Of a stretch of DNA of 61,945 bases, positions 29,664-38,715 are shown one piece after another. The position numbers were made by a program, and so were the translations under genes. The stretch is from an uncultured Bacteroidota bacterium (GTDB lineage Bacteria; Bacteroidota; Bacteroidia; Chitinophagales; Chitinophagaceae). Under the pieces are notes generated by a model, which worked only from the letters and a program-made list of their open reading frames with translations, searched no databases and was not told the DNA's origin. Location of the stretch: NCBI GenBank assembly GCA_903904855.1, contig CAIVEH010000164.1:1-61945 (forward strand). Direction: 5' to 3'. The number at the start of each line of letters is the position of its first letter. Positions within the stretch are counted from its first letter, which is position 1.

Positions 29664-30470
29664 GTGAAATATATTATTCTTTCATTGACCATTATTGGCT
29701 CCTGTTTTTTTTCAGGTGTTTCGGCTCAGAATGAGCAATGGGATACCTATATGGTAAAAACTGGCAATGCTTCGGCATCAGTACTTGTGGATATGGGATT
29801 ACTGGAAACCGCTCCCGATAAGCGATTCCCGTTTCTGGTAATTACTGGCCCTAAAACCAAAAATTGCAATACTATGGGGCTAATTGACAAGGAGGAGATC
29901 GCTGTGTTGGAAGATATGCTGGAAGCTACCGGCAATTTCCTCACCGGTGTGACCCCTAAAATACTTGCCGGTACAGTTACCCGAAACTGCCAGCGGGTAA
30001 ATTATTATTATGTAAAAGATACTTCCGGTGTGCGTACTGCACTCAACAGGCTATATACCCGGAGTTTCAAAAACAATGCCTATGTGCTGGGTATTAAATC
30101 AGACCCGGACTGGGATACCTACCGGAGGTTTTTATACCCCGATGAGGAGACCCATAACTGGATGGATAATGATAAAATCATTACTAAAATGTTGCAGCAA
30201 GGTGATAGCCTGAAAACACCGAGAAATATTAGTTTTACTGTCTGTTTTCGCTATGATACCGATCGGGCAGCATTTATAAATTTTGTCACATCGCAAGGTT
30301 ATAATGTTGCTCCTCAAAAAGCTATTACTGCTATACCGGATATGCCATATGTGGCGGAAGCGACCATTAACAGCCTGGTTAAAATGGAGCTTGTTAACCC
30401 AAAATCAATGGAACTAAAAATTGCCTCGCGAAAATACCATGGGTTATATAATGGATGGTATGCGAAATAG
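29664..30470 (+). CDS. Exported DUF695 / RraB-like protein
   Basis: A 268-residue protein from a GTG start at 29664, which opens straight into a signal peptide (KYIILSLTIIGSCFFSGVSAQ). Residues 22-150 match the DUF695 layout (EQWDTYMVKTGNASASVLVDMGL). Residues 165-265 match the RraB/regulator of RNase E-like fold (DKIITKMLQQGDSLKTPRNISFTVCF... GYNV). In cytoplasmic relatives RraB inhibits RNase E. Here the signal peptide points to the periplasm, so that role is unlikely. Single gene, followed by a strong terminator. Confidence 0.75.
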   Translation: MKYIILSLTIIGSCFFSGVSAQNEQWDTYMVKTGNASASVLVDMGLLETAPDKRFPFLVITGPKTKNCNTMGLIDKEEIAVLEDMLEATGNFLTGVTPKILAGTVTRNCQRVNYYYVKDTSGVRTALNRLYTRSFKNNAYVLGIKSDPDWDTYRRFLYPDEETHNWMDNDKIITKMLQQGDSLKTPRNISFTVCFRYDTDRAAFINFVTSQGYNVAPQKAITAIPDMPYVAEATINSLVKMELVNPKSMELKIASRKYHGLYNGWYAK

Positions 30471-30560
30471 GGAAGTATAGGGACATGAAGGGAATATTGG
30501 CAGTGATTTTCCTGAAGATTATTTGTTTTCCAAAATCAACAAAAGGTATATGGCAATGAG

Positions 30561-30608
30561 AATATAGAAAGATGCATCACCATGGCATGATGTATCTTTC
30601 TATATTTT
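30561..30608. terminator. Bidirectional terminator
   Basis: An 18-pair stem (30561-30578 with 30587-30604, one G-T pair) with an eight-base loop, followed by TTTTT on the plus strand. It lies between the convergent DUF695 gene and the ferritin-like gene and can serve both. Confidence 0.85.
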
Positions 30609-30616
30609 TAGCTAGC

Positions 30617-31747
30617 TTAGATCCGCTCAAAAGTTGGCCCGGCCATTAATGGTTTCCCATCATTATCCAAATTGCCAGTGGGCATATTCATTAATGCTGT
30701 CGCTTTATACTTCAGGTCATACATTAGCCCTATTCCGTCACGCAATATTTTCGGATTTCCGGTACATGCTTTTTCAATGTTCTCAAGAAGCGCCATATAG
30801 GTCTTATTGAATTCATAGGTATTATTCCATAATTCCGACCCTACTTTATAATCACTCAGTTTGGGGTTTAGCTGCATATTATGAACTGCATCCCAATCCA
30901 CTGGGAATGGCTCGCCATTGGGATTCTCATGGGGTTTGTCCTGTTCGCAATAATAGCGCCCGCAATAGATTTCTTTAAAACGGTAATAATGCGCATATTC
31001 AACATCCTGATGGAAGAATATGGAATCCGGGTCAATGATTGAGCCATCTACTCCTTCACCTTGACCAACAATTTCACTAATGGCTATTAATGCATCTTCA
31101 ATTTTATATACCGCTATAAGTTTTCCTCCGGCACCATAATATTCATTTTCTGTTACCTGAAGTTTATGATTGCCTGTGAAAATGGTAGTATTCCTTTTGC
31201 TCGCTTCTGCTTCCAGGTATTTCATTCCCTCCGAAATGGTATTATAAAAATCACCAATAGACTCAAAGCAAATCTTGTCACAATGGTGCTTGGGTAACGC
31301 ATGTGGTTGCTCTATCTCCATGAAAGTGGAAATAGAAGATTGCGAAAATTTCTCCAGATTGATCGGGAATGGTGTACATAGTTTTGTTAGTTCAGCAGGA
31401 TATGCCGGGACTGTCTCAGCGGAAGTTATATGTGGCTTTCCTCCCACTGCATTCAAAATATTAGCGGCCATAACCATGTGCAGCATTTCCTCTACTGCAA
31501 TACTTCTGCAAATAATGGATGAAGCTTCATTGGTGCCTTCCTTTATCGAATAGAGCGTTGTGAGATAAGCAGGAATTGTCGTCAATTCCAGGTGTATTGC
31601 ATATTGCAATAATCCATGCAAGGTCTTAATATCCATAGGGCAGGCATCGGGCCTGGGTGCTATATCCATTAAGTGTTCCGGCACTAATTTCTGCCTTTCC
31701 GGGTCATTGGCGCTTCTTGGTTTGTCACTTTTAAAGTATGTGCTCAT
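30617..31747 (-). CDS. Ferritin-like (VioB-type) domain protein
   Basis: A 376-residue protein with the ferritin-like domain found in VioB, the iminophenyl-pyruvate dimer synthase of violacein-type pathways. Helix motifs that could bind two metals are Glu54 (HLELTTIPAYL), Glu87/His90 (EEMLH), Glu144/146 (FMEIEQP) and Glu250/His253 (EYAHYYRFKEI). No signal peptide is seen. The start codon lies two bases after the GMC oxidoreductase stop, so it is the third gene of a tight operon. It could act as a metal-dependent oxidase or catalase-like partner removing H2O2 from the flavoenzyme. That is inference; the substrate is unknown. Confidence 0.8.
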   Translation of the reverse strand: MSTYFKSDKPRSANDPERQKLVPEHLMDIAPRPDACPMDIKTLHGLLQYAIHLELTTIPAYLTTLYSIKEGTNEASSIICRSIAVEEMLHMVMAANILNAVGGKPHITSAETVPAYPAELTKLCTPFPINLEKFSQSSISTFMEIEQPHALPKHHCDKICFESIGDFYNTISEGMKYLEAEASKRNTTIFTGNHKLQVTENEYYGAGGKLIAVYKIEDALIAISEIVGQGEGVDGSIIDPDSIFFHQDVEYAHYYRFKEIYCGRYYCEQDKPHENPNGEPFPVDWDAVHNMQLNPKLSDYKVGSELWNNTYEFNKTYMALLENIEKACTGNPKILRDGIGLMYDLKYKATALMNMPTGNLDNDGKPLMAGPTFERI

Positions 31748-31749
31748 GT

Positions 31750-33642
31750 TTATTGATTTTCAAGTTGTCTGAGAATTGCCTCTGCGGCTTTAAATGTTAG
31801 CGCTGTCATTGTTAGTGTCGGGTTGGACGTGCCTAAAGTTGGCATATTGCCGCAACCAACCAGGTACAGATTGTCATGGTCCCAGCATTTCTGGTCCGAA
31901 TTAACCACGGAGTTTTCCGGGGCAGTGCCCATACGGTGCGTTCCCACCAGGTGGCCTGCGCCAAAAAAGGTATACTGCTGGCCCTTGTATACCACATAGT
32001 CGGCGTCCGTTGGTTTATACAAAGTTTTGTTTTCAATATTATTAGCGGCAAAAATCTGTTCAGATACCTTTTGGGCGGCTTCAAATGATTTTTTCATATA
32101 ATCAGAAGCGCTGTAATGAAGTATTGGGCGGTAATTGCCAAGCCGGTCCAGGTACCTGTCATCTATTGTTACCCTGTTTCCTTCCTCTGGTATCTGCTCA
32201 CATTCGAAATGCAACAGGAACTGCCTGGTAATAATATAGTTCATTTCTTCACGCAATTTCTTGCCAAACAATCCTGAGTTCATGGCGTTTGTAAGGTCTG
32301 AGCCTGGTGCCCCGGTCGGCCATGACCATCCCCAGTTATCCAATGGTGATATCCAGGCCGCATGTTCCTTCCTGAATTCACCATCCCTGAAAGTAGGGAT
32401 GTTGGTAGTTGACCCCGGACCCCTATATGGATAGATTGGTTCCGGCGTCAGGCCCCATGTTAGCATCACCATGTGGTCCATGAGGTTTCGCCCCACCTGA
32501 TCACTGCTGTTTGCTGCCTTGGAGGCCAGTAATAATTTTGCATTTTCAATAGCACTGCAGGCAAGTACATAAATTTTGCCTTTAGCCACATGGGTAGTGT
32601 ATTCGGCAGAATGCTGATTGTCGTATTGCTTGTAAACGACTCCATTAATATTTCTTTCGTCAAAATCTTCAACAATAACAGATACAGCAACAGCCTGAGT
32701 AATAATATTCAGTTTGCTGATATCCGCTTTTTTCAGCGTTTTAAGCGCGTTATACTTTGCCTGTACAGGGCAAATGGGTACGCAGCTCGCATTTCCTTCG
32801 CATCGTTCCCCGGTATATGGATCCCACAAAGAAGCAACTGGTTGGTATTCCTCCTTAGGATCTGAATAGTCATACAATTTCAATTCCTTGGTATCAGAAT
32901 CCCATCTCACTCCTTGTATCCTGTATTTTTTATTGGGTGTTGAGTTCCTTCCCTGAGGTGTGCTAATGCAGGTTATAGTGTAATCTTTGTTGTTCAGATT
33001 TACTTTAAGGCCTTCTGTCTTTTCCATCAACTTATGGTCCAGATAACTCTGAGGAATTTTTTCCATCGGGAACACATAACCCGGGCTGAAAAAATTCTCG
33101 CCCATATTGGGCATTTTCAACTCTTCAACATTCCCCGAAACGCCAATTTCATTTTCAGCCATTTCATAATATTTGTTCATTTCCTCATAAGGAAATGGCC
33201 AGTCCACTCCACGCCCATACATAGTCTGCATTTTGAAATCGTTGGGCAGCATCCTTAACGTAGTGCCCAGCCAGTGCATAGTTGTTCCACCTGGAATACG
33301 CGTGTTTTCACTTGCGAAAGGTAATGGGCCTTCCTGAACAAAGTATCCAGGGCTTGAATAAGGGGTTTTATTACTTAGGTTAAGCACATTGGGTGATTGT
33401 GCGTTTTTTAAGTCAGGGTAGGGAGAATTAGGAACTTTTGCTGCTGCATTATAAAATGTATCCAGATAACCCTGATAGGTGGTATAGGAACCATTTACAT
33501 CCATATACATGCCTGCATTAAGGCCTGCTTCCAGCATTAATACTTTTTTTCCGGCTTTTGTAAGTGTGGCGGCCAGAACGGCCCCTGATATTCCTGTGCC
33601 AACAATTACAACATCATAATCGTGCCTGTCTTTTATGTTCAT
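31750..33642 (-). CDS. GMC family FAD-dependent oxidoreductase
   Basis: A 630-residue flavoenzyme of the glucose-methanol-choline family. The FAD-binding motif is VGTGISG (residues 14-20) with Glu38 for ribose. The second signature is IPGGTTMHWLGTT, and a Cys-rich CVPICPVQAKYN segment lies mid-protein. The C-terminal active site has GTHRMG (catalytic His) and GTSNPTLT (Asn). No signal peptide is visible. It resembles the large subunit of gluconate/sorbitol/fructose-type dehydrogenases. The upstream gene, four bases away, looks like the small subunit, and the next gene is a ferritin-like protein. The oxidised alcohol or sugar is unknown. Confidence 0.9.
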   Translation of the reverse strand: MNIKDRHDYDVVIVGTGISGAVLAATLTKAGKKVLMLEAGLNAGMYMDVNGSYTTYQGYLDTFYNAAAKVPNSPYPDLKNAQSPNVLNLSNKTPYSSPGYFVQEGPLPFASENTRIPGGTTMHWLGTTLRMLPNDFKMQTMYGRGVDWPFPYEEMNKYYEMAENEIGVSGNVEELKMPNMGENFFSPGYVFPMEKIPQSYLDHKLMEKTEGLKVNLNNKDYTITCISTPQGRNSTPNKKYRIQGVRWDSDTKELKLYDYSDPKEEYQPVASLWDPYTGERCEGNASCVPICPVQAKYNALKTLKKADISKLNIITQAVAVSVIVEDFDERNINGVVYKQYDNQHSAEYTTHVAKGKIYVLACSAIENAKLLLASKAANSSDQVGRNLMDHMVMLTWGLTPEPIYPYRGPGSTTNIPTFRDGEFRKEHAAWISPLDNWGWSWPTGAPGSDLTNAMNSGLFGKKLREEMNYIITRQFLLHFECEQIPEEGNRVTIDDRYLDRLGNYRPILHYSASDYMKKSFEAAQKVSEQIFAANNIENKTLYKPTDADYVVYKGQQYTFFGAGHLVGTHRMGTAPENSVVNSDQKCWDHDNLYLVGCGNMPTLGTSNPTLTMTALTFKAAEAILRQLENQ

Positions 33643-33646
33643 TTTT

Positions 33647-34099
33647 TTATTTTTTTATATTAATTGGTGGAATATTCCATGATCCGAATCCAGGTTGTTT
33701 TGCCCCTGAAGGGTGGGTTTCTCCCGCATTCCAGATAAGCCCTTGAACATATGCCTGCGCGCTGATGGGGCTTCCGTTAAAACCTAAGCCCCAGTTTCCG
33801 GTATACCATAAAGTGATGATTAACTGCGCTAACCCACCATAGGATGTTGGTGGGAAAATCCAGGTTTGGATTTGGGTATCTATCCAATTTTCATCATTAT
33901 TATCCCCCAAATATATTTCTTTTGCCTTTTCAAAGAAATATTCCAAATCGAGTTTGGTTGGGCTGGATTCACCGCATTTGCCCATTACATAATTATAATA
34001 AGTTTCCATCATGCCGGTACCCCATAGCTCCATTTCTGAAAACCCGGTAAGGGAAGCCGATATTTTTGAAAATAGTGGTAAATTATCTTTTTCTTCCAT
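33647..34099 (-). CDS. FAD-dependent dehydrogenase small subunit-like protein
   Basis: A 150-residue protein, first in the three-gene operon. Its pattern (FSKISASLTGF at the start, then LIITLWYTGNWG, then SAQAYVQGLIWNAGETHPSG and a closing PGFGSWNIPP) matches the small subunit of membrane-bound FAD sorbitol dehydrogenase (FAD-SLDH). Unlike those subunits it has no Tat or Sec signal, so the complex is predicted to be cytoplasmic unless exported another way. It probably supports folding or stability of the GMC subunit. Confidence 0.65.
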   Translation of the reverse strand: MEEKDNLPLFSKISASLTGFSEMELWGTGMMETYYNYVMGKCGESSPTKLDLEYFFEKAKEIYLGDNNDENWIDTQIQTWIFPPTSYGGLAQLIITLWYTGNWGLGFNGSPISAQAYVQGLIWNAGETHPSGAKQPGFGSWNIPPINIKK

Positions 34100-34595
34100 G
34101 CTAGATCTTTTAGTTTTTATTAAAAATATAAATTTTCGTACTTTTTTATTCCAAAAAAGGTCAAATCACTGAACAGCTTGCCAGATACCCTACCTCATAA
34201 TTTTAGCCACAATTTTTAATAGCAAATTCAATCAGCCAACCATAAATAAAATAGTTAGGTTTAATGTAATGAATCGAAATTCACTTAAGAATTTTGGCAA
34301 GTGATTATTTTTGGGAAAAATTATTGGATTTGGACCACTGCCTTTGTAAGGGCATTATGAAGAAATGAATATTGTGCTCATTATTTGTTTTGTTTAAGCC
34401 AGGAAAAAATGCTGATTCAATAATTGCTACTGTTTCTGCTTACAATCTTTATAACAGGTAAAAGCCCTTGATTAGCTGCAGAAATCAGAACCCTAAAACT
34501 ATTAGTTATTGATCACAATAGTAAAGAAACTTTTATTAAATATCAAGTGTTTGAAATAATTTTTTCTGGTTTTGCTGATATCACTAATAAAACAA
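34100..34595. other. AT-rich intergenic region
   Basis: About 500 bases between the dehydrogenase operon (start codon at 34099) and the rpoD terminator. It must hold the operon's promoter, but no clear TAnnTTTG element is seen on the minus strand. No ORF or repeat is supported. Confidence 0.4.
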
Positions 34596-34620
34596 AAAGG
34601 GAGTGGAAAACCACCCCCTT
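34596..34620 (-). terminator. rpoD terminator
   Basis: On the minus strand AAGGGGGTGG-TTTT-CCACTCCCTT forms a hairpin with one A-C mismatch and runs into TTTTTGTTTT. It lies 37 bases after the rpoD stop codon. Confidence 0.75.
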
Positions 34621-34656
34621 CTAACTTTTAACCTAACTCAACCGCTCACTCATCCA

Positions 34657-35514
34657 CTATCCTAAGTATACTTTCAGCGCATTGCTGTAACGTGCTTTCT
34701 GCAGGCGCTTGATGGCGCGCTCTTTAATCTGGCGGATACGCTCCTTGGTCAGGTCGTATTTGTCGCCTATTTCTTCTATGCTTGGGCCATTATCGCCTTC
34801 CAGTCCGAAGTAGGCTGCCAGTATTTCAGCTTCGCGGATGCTGAGCGATTTCAGGATTCGGCGTATTTCATTACGCAGACTGTCCTTCATTACATCATCA
34901 TCAGTATCGCTGCTGCCGGGTAGCAGGTCGCCCATTGCCACATCTTCTGCTTCATGAACAGGTGCATCGAGCGAAGTATGGCGGGTGTTGCTGGTGAATA
35001 TATTGGTAACTTCTGTTTCGCTCATGTCCAGAATGTCAGCAAGCTCTTCAGTCGAAGGTTCGCGCTCATTCTCCTGTTCGAAAGCTATAAAAGCCTTGTT
35101 TGCTTTATTATAAGTTCCAATCTTATTTTGTGGTAAGCGCACCAGCCTTCCCTGCTCGGCAAGTGCCTGTAGTATCGACTGACGGATCCACCAAACAGCA
35201 TAAGAAATGAATTTAAAACCCTTGGTTTCATCAAAGCGCTGCGCAGCCTTGATAAGCCCGAGATTGCCCTCGTTGATAAGGTCACTCAGGGAAAGTCCCT
35301 GGTGCTGGTACTGTTTAGCTACCGATACTACGAAACGAAGGTTGGATTTAACCAGTTTTTCCAGTGCGCGCTGGTCGCCCATGTGTATCTTCTGGGCTAG
35401 CGTGGTTTCTTCCTCAGGCGATATCATAGATATCTTACTGATCTCCTGGAGGTATTTTTCTACCGCTTGCGAGTCCCTGTTCGTAATCTGGGTAGCAATT
35501 TTTAATTGCCTCAT
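34657..35514 (-). CDS. rpoD: Primary sigma factor RpoD (SigA)
   Basis: A 285-residue group 1 sigma-70 factor with the short form usual in Bacteroidota, lacking the long region 1.1. Region 1.2 is DSQAVEKYLQEISKISMISPEEE. Region 2 spans LRFVVSVAKQYQHQGLSLSDLINEGNLGLIKAAQRFD and KFISYAVWWIRQSI, the core binding and -10 melting parts. Region 3 is QENEREPSTEELADIL. Region 4 ends VREAEIL-type helices with EEIGDKYDLTKERIRQIKERAIKRL, the -33 recognition helix. It directs the TAnnTTTG-type promoters seen in this window. Monocistronic, with a terminator at 34596. Confidence 0.96.
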   Translation of the reverse strand: MRQLKIATQITNRDSQAVEKYLQEISKISMISPEEETTLAQKIHMGDQRALEKLVKSNLRFVVSVAKQYQHQGLSLSDLINEGNLGLIKAAQRFDETKGFKFISYAVWWIRQSILQALAEQGRLVRLPQNKIGTYNKANKAFIAFEQENEREPSTEELADILDMSETEVTNIFTSNTRHTSLDAPVHEAEDVAMGDLLPGSSDTDDDVMKDSLRNEIRRILKSLSIREAEILAAYFGLEGDNGPSIEEIGDKYDLTKERIRQIKERAIKRLQKARYSNALKVYLG

Positions 35515-35876
35515 ATATTATTGTTGTTTCTTTAATTGTTAATAAATAGGGTTATTCGTTCCAAATTCAGTTACCTTGCATCTGGTAAGACAGCAATTGC
35601 CGGAAAAAGGTTTAGTGTTTTCTGCAAAAACCGCTTACTGAAATAACGCTCAAAATACGTTCCATAATTTGCTAATTTCTTTAACAAACAGCGGCTCACA
35701 TGTTATATATTGTTAAGAATCGCTGTAGTAAAGGTTTTCAGGGACTATGAGTTTTATTTATATCCCTATAATTAACGAACTAAAAACAGTGGAACGATAA
35801 ATTGGAGTGCAAAATTATACCAATATGCCAAAAATGCTACCTTTGCGCCACAATTTCATTCCAAATTTAACAAAAC
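35515..35876. promoter_or_regulatory. Divergent region between rpoD and gcdH, with a promoter
   Basis: The 360-base spacer holds TACCTTTG at 35838-35845, a perfect TAnnTTTG -7 element 31 bases before the acyl-CoA dehydrogenase start. It gives a leader of about 25 bases. The rpoD promoter must lie on the other strand but is not obvious. No ORF is supported. Confidence 0.55.
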
Positions 35877-37055
35877 ATGGAACAGGATCAGTATCAACAC
35901 CCCGATTATTACCTGGTTGATGAACTTTTGACAGACGAACAGAAGCTAATCAGGGACACAGTAAGAGCTTACGTTAAGAAGGAAATCTCCCCAATAATAG
36001 AAGATTTTGCACAAAAAGCTGAGTTTCCTAAGCAGATTATCAAGGGTTTAGGTGAATTAGGTTGCTTTGGCCCGTTCATTCCTCAGGAATACGGGGGGCC
36101 AGGGCTCGATTATCTCACTTATGGAATAATGATGCAGGAATTGGAAAGAGGCGATTCCGGCGTACGGTCTACAGCATCTGTTCAAGGATCTCTTGTCATG
36201 TTCCCGATCTATAAATTCGGCAGCGAAGAACAAAAACATAAATACCTGCCAAAACTGGCGACAGGCGAACTGATGGGTTGTTTCGGTCTTACAGAGCCAG
36301 ACCATGGTTCTAATCCTGCTGGGATGCGCAGTCATTATCAGGACGATGGCGACCATGTAATCCTGAACGGATCTAAAATGTGGATATCCAATGCGCCTTT
36401 TGCCGATATCGCTGTGGTCTGGGCCAAAGACGAGGCCGGCGAAATACATGGCATGATACTTGAGCGCGGCATGGAAGGTTTTACAACCCCCGAAACCCAT
36501 GGCAAATGGAGCCTCCGTGCTTCAGCCACCGGCGAACTGGTATTTGATAATGTGAGGGTGCCTAAAGCAAACATATTCCCTAAGGTGAAGGGGTTGAAAG
36601 GGCCGCTGTCCTGCCTTTCCAGCGCACGATTTGGTATAGCATGGGGGGCATTGGGTTGTGCCATGGATTGCTACGATACTGCATTGCGTTACTCTAAACA
36701 AAGGATTCAGTTTGGCAGGCCGATAGCCGGTTTCCAGCTCACACAGAAGAAGCTTGCGGAGATGATCACCGAGATCACCAAGGGCCAGTTGCTTAACTGG
36801 AGGGTAGGGATATTGCGCAATGAAGACCGTGCCACGCCTGCACAGATATCTATGGCCAAAAGGAACAGTTGCGATACTGCCCTGAAAATAGCCCGCGAAG
36901 CACGGCAGATACTTGGTGGTATGGGCATCACCGGCGAATACAGTATTATGCGCCACATGATGAACCTGGAATCGGTAGTAACCTATGAAGGCACCCACGA
37001 TATCCATCTGCTGATAACCGGTATGGATGTTACAGGGATTAATGCGTTTAATTAA
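35877..37055 (+). CDS. gcdH: Glutaryl-CoA dehydrogenase (acyl-CoA dehydrogenase family)
   Basis: A 392-residue flavoprotein of the acyl-CoA dehydrogenase family. Features pointing to glutaryl-CoA dehydrogenase, which oxidises and decarboxylates glutaryl-CoA to crotonyl-CoA in lysine and tryptophan breakdown, are the Arg in SGVRSTASVQGSLVM (Arg97, substrate carboxylate binding in the human enzyme) and the catalytic base Glu371 in VTYEGTHDIH. FAD-contact segments CFGLTEPDHGSNP and KMWISNAPFADIAVVWAK are present. Length normal. It stands alone behind its own promoter. Confidence 0.92.
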   Translation: MEQDQYQHPDYYLVDELLTDEQKLIRDTVRAYVKKEISPIIEDFAQKAEFPKQIIKGLGELGCFGPFIPQEYGGPGLDYLTYGIMMQELERGDSGVRSTASVQGSLVMFPIYKFGSEEQKHKYLPKLATGELMGCFGLTEPDHGSNPAGMRSHYQDDGDHVILNGSKMWISNAPFADIAVVWAKDEAGEIHGMILERGMEGFTTPETHGKWSLRASATGELVFDNVRVPKANIFPKVKGLKGPLSCLSSARFGIAWGALGCAMDCYDTALRYSKQRIQFGRPIAGFQLTQKKLAEMITEITKGQLLNWRVGILRNEDRATPAQISMAKRNSCDTALKIAREARQILGGMGITGEYSIMRHMMNLESVVTYEGTHDIHLLITGMDVTGINAFN

Positions 37056-37154
37056 ACCCCTTTCCTTAAATGGCAAGGGCAATTACCTAAATAACATATA
37101 GCTCTGACCCGTATCGCCTTAACTTTAGCGGTGGCGCACAGAGCGTAATATAAC

Positions 37155-37177
37155 AGCCGGGGGTGAAGCCCCCGGTT
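37155..37177. other. GC-rich hairpin
   Basis: CCGGGGG (37157-37163) pairs with CCCCCGG (37169-37175), with a five-base loop. No T run follows on either strand, so a terminator is not supported. It may be a REP-like structure after the dehydrogenase gene. Confidence 0.4.
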
Positions 37178-37309
37178 GCAAAACCTTAGTCACAAAGCCA
37201 GGCAGGGCGAAATATGCTTTGTAAAATACTTAAGTAATTAATATTTACTTTCAAGGGTGCTAATAGTATTTTGAAATTTTCCTGATTTTCAGTGGCATAT
37301 TCTATGGTA

Positions 37310-37903
37310 TTAATTGAATAAAAACTTTACATCGAAGTAGTATTTATTGCTCGTTTCGCTAATGTATATGGTTGTTTGTTTTTGCGCAAATAGTTTGAAC
37401 ATAAGGGTCTCCCGTTCAAATGGAAGAACAGGGCTTAAAAACTTTACCGGTTTGCCTGAAACTGTTGTATTGTAGATTAATACTGTCTGGTTTACTGTTA
37501 CTTTTTCTGTCGTTTCGCCAGTAAAAGGTGTATACCCTGAACCTATAGAGTCAAACATCAGTGCATAATCTACAATATCATCAGTAGTACTGCTTTGTCT
37601 GATGATTTCCTCTTGGTAATTATTCTCTTTGATTTCACATGCTTCAAGGTCAACAACGATTTTGTGGCTGCTAGTCATTAATTCCTCCAGTTCAGTATTG
37701 GCTAAGGCAGTACTTTTTTCTTCTTTGATTCCTCTGGTTTTTTGAAGCAATGCGCTGCCTGCAAGTATTGTAAGGAAGCCCAAACCCCATGTAAGGAAAG
37801 GGTAGGGCACTGAACTAATGAATAGCTTAGCGTATATAATCAGGATGAAGCCAACTGATATTATTACTATGGCCAGAACCCGTTTCTGGAGGTTGTTCAT
37901 CAT
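37310..37903 (-). CDS. Hypothetical membrane protein (197 aa)
   Basis: A 197-residue protein with two N-terminal membrane segments (about residues 9-28 and 33-52). A hydrophilic domain of about 140 residues follows, rich in beta-strands (KVTVNQTVLIYNTTVSGKPVKF, TIYISETSNKYYFDV). It lacks Cys pairs and known catalytic motifs. The topology suggests a soluble domain facing the cytoplasm or periplasm beside the inner membrane. No family recognised. Confidence 0.65.
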   Translation of the reverse strand: MMNNLQKRVLAIVIISVGFILIIYAKLFISSVPYPFLTWGLGFLTILAGSALLQKTRGIKEEKSTALANTELEELMTSSHKIVVDLEACEIKENNYQEEIIRQSSTTDDIVDYALMFDSIGSGYTPFTGETTEKVTVNQTVLIYNTTVSGKPVKFLSPVLPFERETLMFKLFAQKQTTIYISETSNKYYFDVKFLFN

Positions 37904-38634
37904 TTAAGAAATGGTTCTTTCAAATATAGGGTATTTTCTCCGCCGTTGTTTGTTAGAAATACCAACAACGTCACCAAGTGAGGGCAATGTTCAGTGCTTG
38001 TTGAGTAAGCTTAATTGCATACACCCGAATTCCAGTAATCTTATATTCAATACTTTGCAATAATAGGTTGCACTCTTTGTTACTGAATTGCTCAACTCTT
38101 TGAATCAGGAACTACGGACTTTTATACTTTATTAAATAGATCATTGCCGTAGAAAATTGGTATCCTATGTCCCAGGAATATTTATTGCCATTGATATTAA
38201 TGGAGCTGATATTATTGAAACATTGAGGTGTACTCTGAGGTATCGACATGATGTCGGGCGAATTAGGGAATGCATGATGTGTGATGCCGCTTTGGCCTAA
38301 GTTATCCGCTTACAGTTGGAAATATGTGGATATACGATAATGGAGACACCATAAGGGCGATATCCGACACTGCTGTTAACGGCATTGCTGCAACCAAACT
38401 TGTAAAAACTAATGGGGCATACAAAGCAATCTTTTTCTGTCCAGTCGAGCCGACGGCTTCTATGTAGTTGCATCAAACTGGAAATACGCATTTCGAGAGT
38501 TAACAGGCCTTTACTGATCCGTCCTAGCCGAAATTTTCTCTAAAAAATCAAGAAAAGCTGTTAGCCTATTTTAGGACTGTTCAGAGGAAGTTTTGTGAAG
38601 AAACCTGAAGTTTTCAAAAGGAGGTATGTTGTAA
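37904..38634. other. Gene-poor region with a coding-like remnant
   Basis: About 730 bases with no complete gene. On the plus strand 38285-38467 is open for 60 codons with no good start, and reads like protein (..YPLTVGNMWIYDNGDTIRAI..). A second frame upstream is also open (..GIFIAIDINGADIIE..). These may be pieces of a decayed gene broken by frameshifts. No functional call is possible. Confidence 0.3.
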
Positions 38635-38715
38635 TGATTGGTTTTATAAAAAAATTTTTAATTTTAAACCATACTTATGAATTACAATTCTCCGCTCGAC
38701 AGTTTTTTCTCTAAT
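38635..38715 (+). CDS. Possible upstream ORF with strong ribosome site
   Basis: AAAAGGAGG at 38617-38624 stands ten bases before an ATG that opens a 26-codon frame (MIGFIKKFLILNHTYELQF...). The frame runs past the start codon of the next gene (38677) and stops inside it at 38715. A full Shine-Dalgarno sequence is unusual in this genome. It may instead be chance, or it may couple translation of the membrane protein gene. Confidence 0.25.

Noticed and set aside
29664-30470. True RNase E inhibitor RraB
   Set aside because: The signal peptide places it outside the cytoplasm, so only the fold name is kept.
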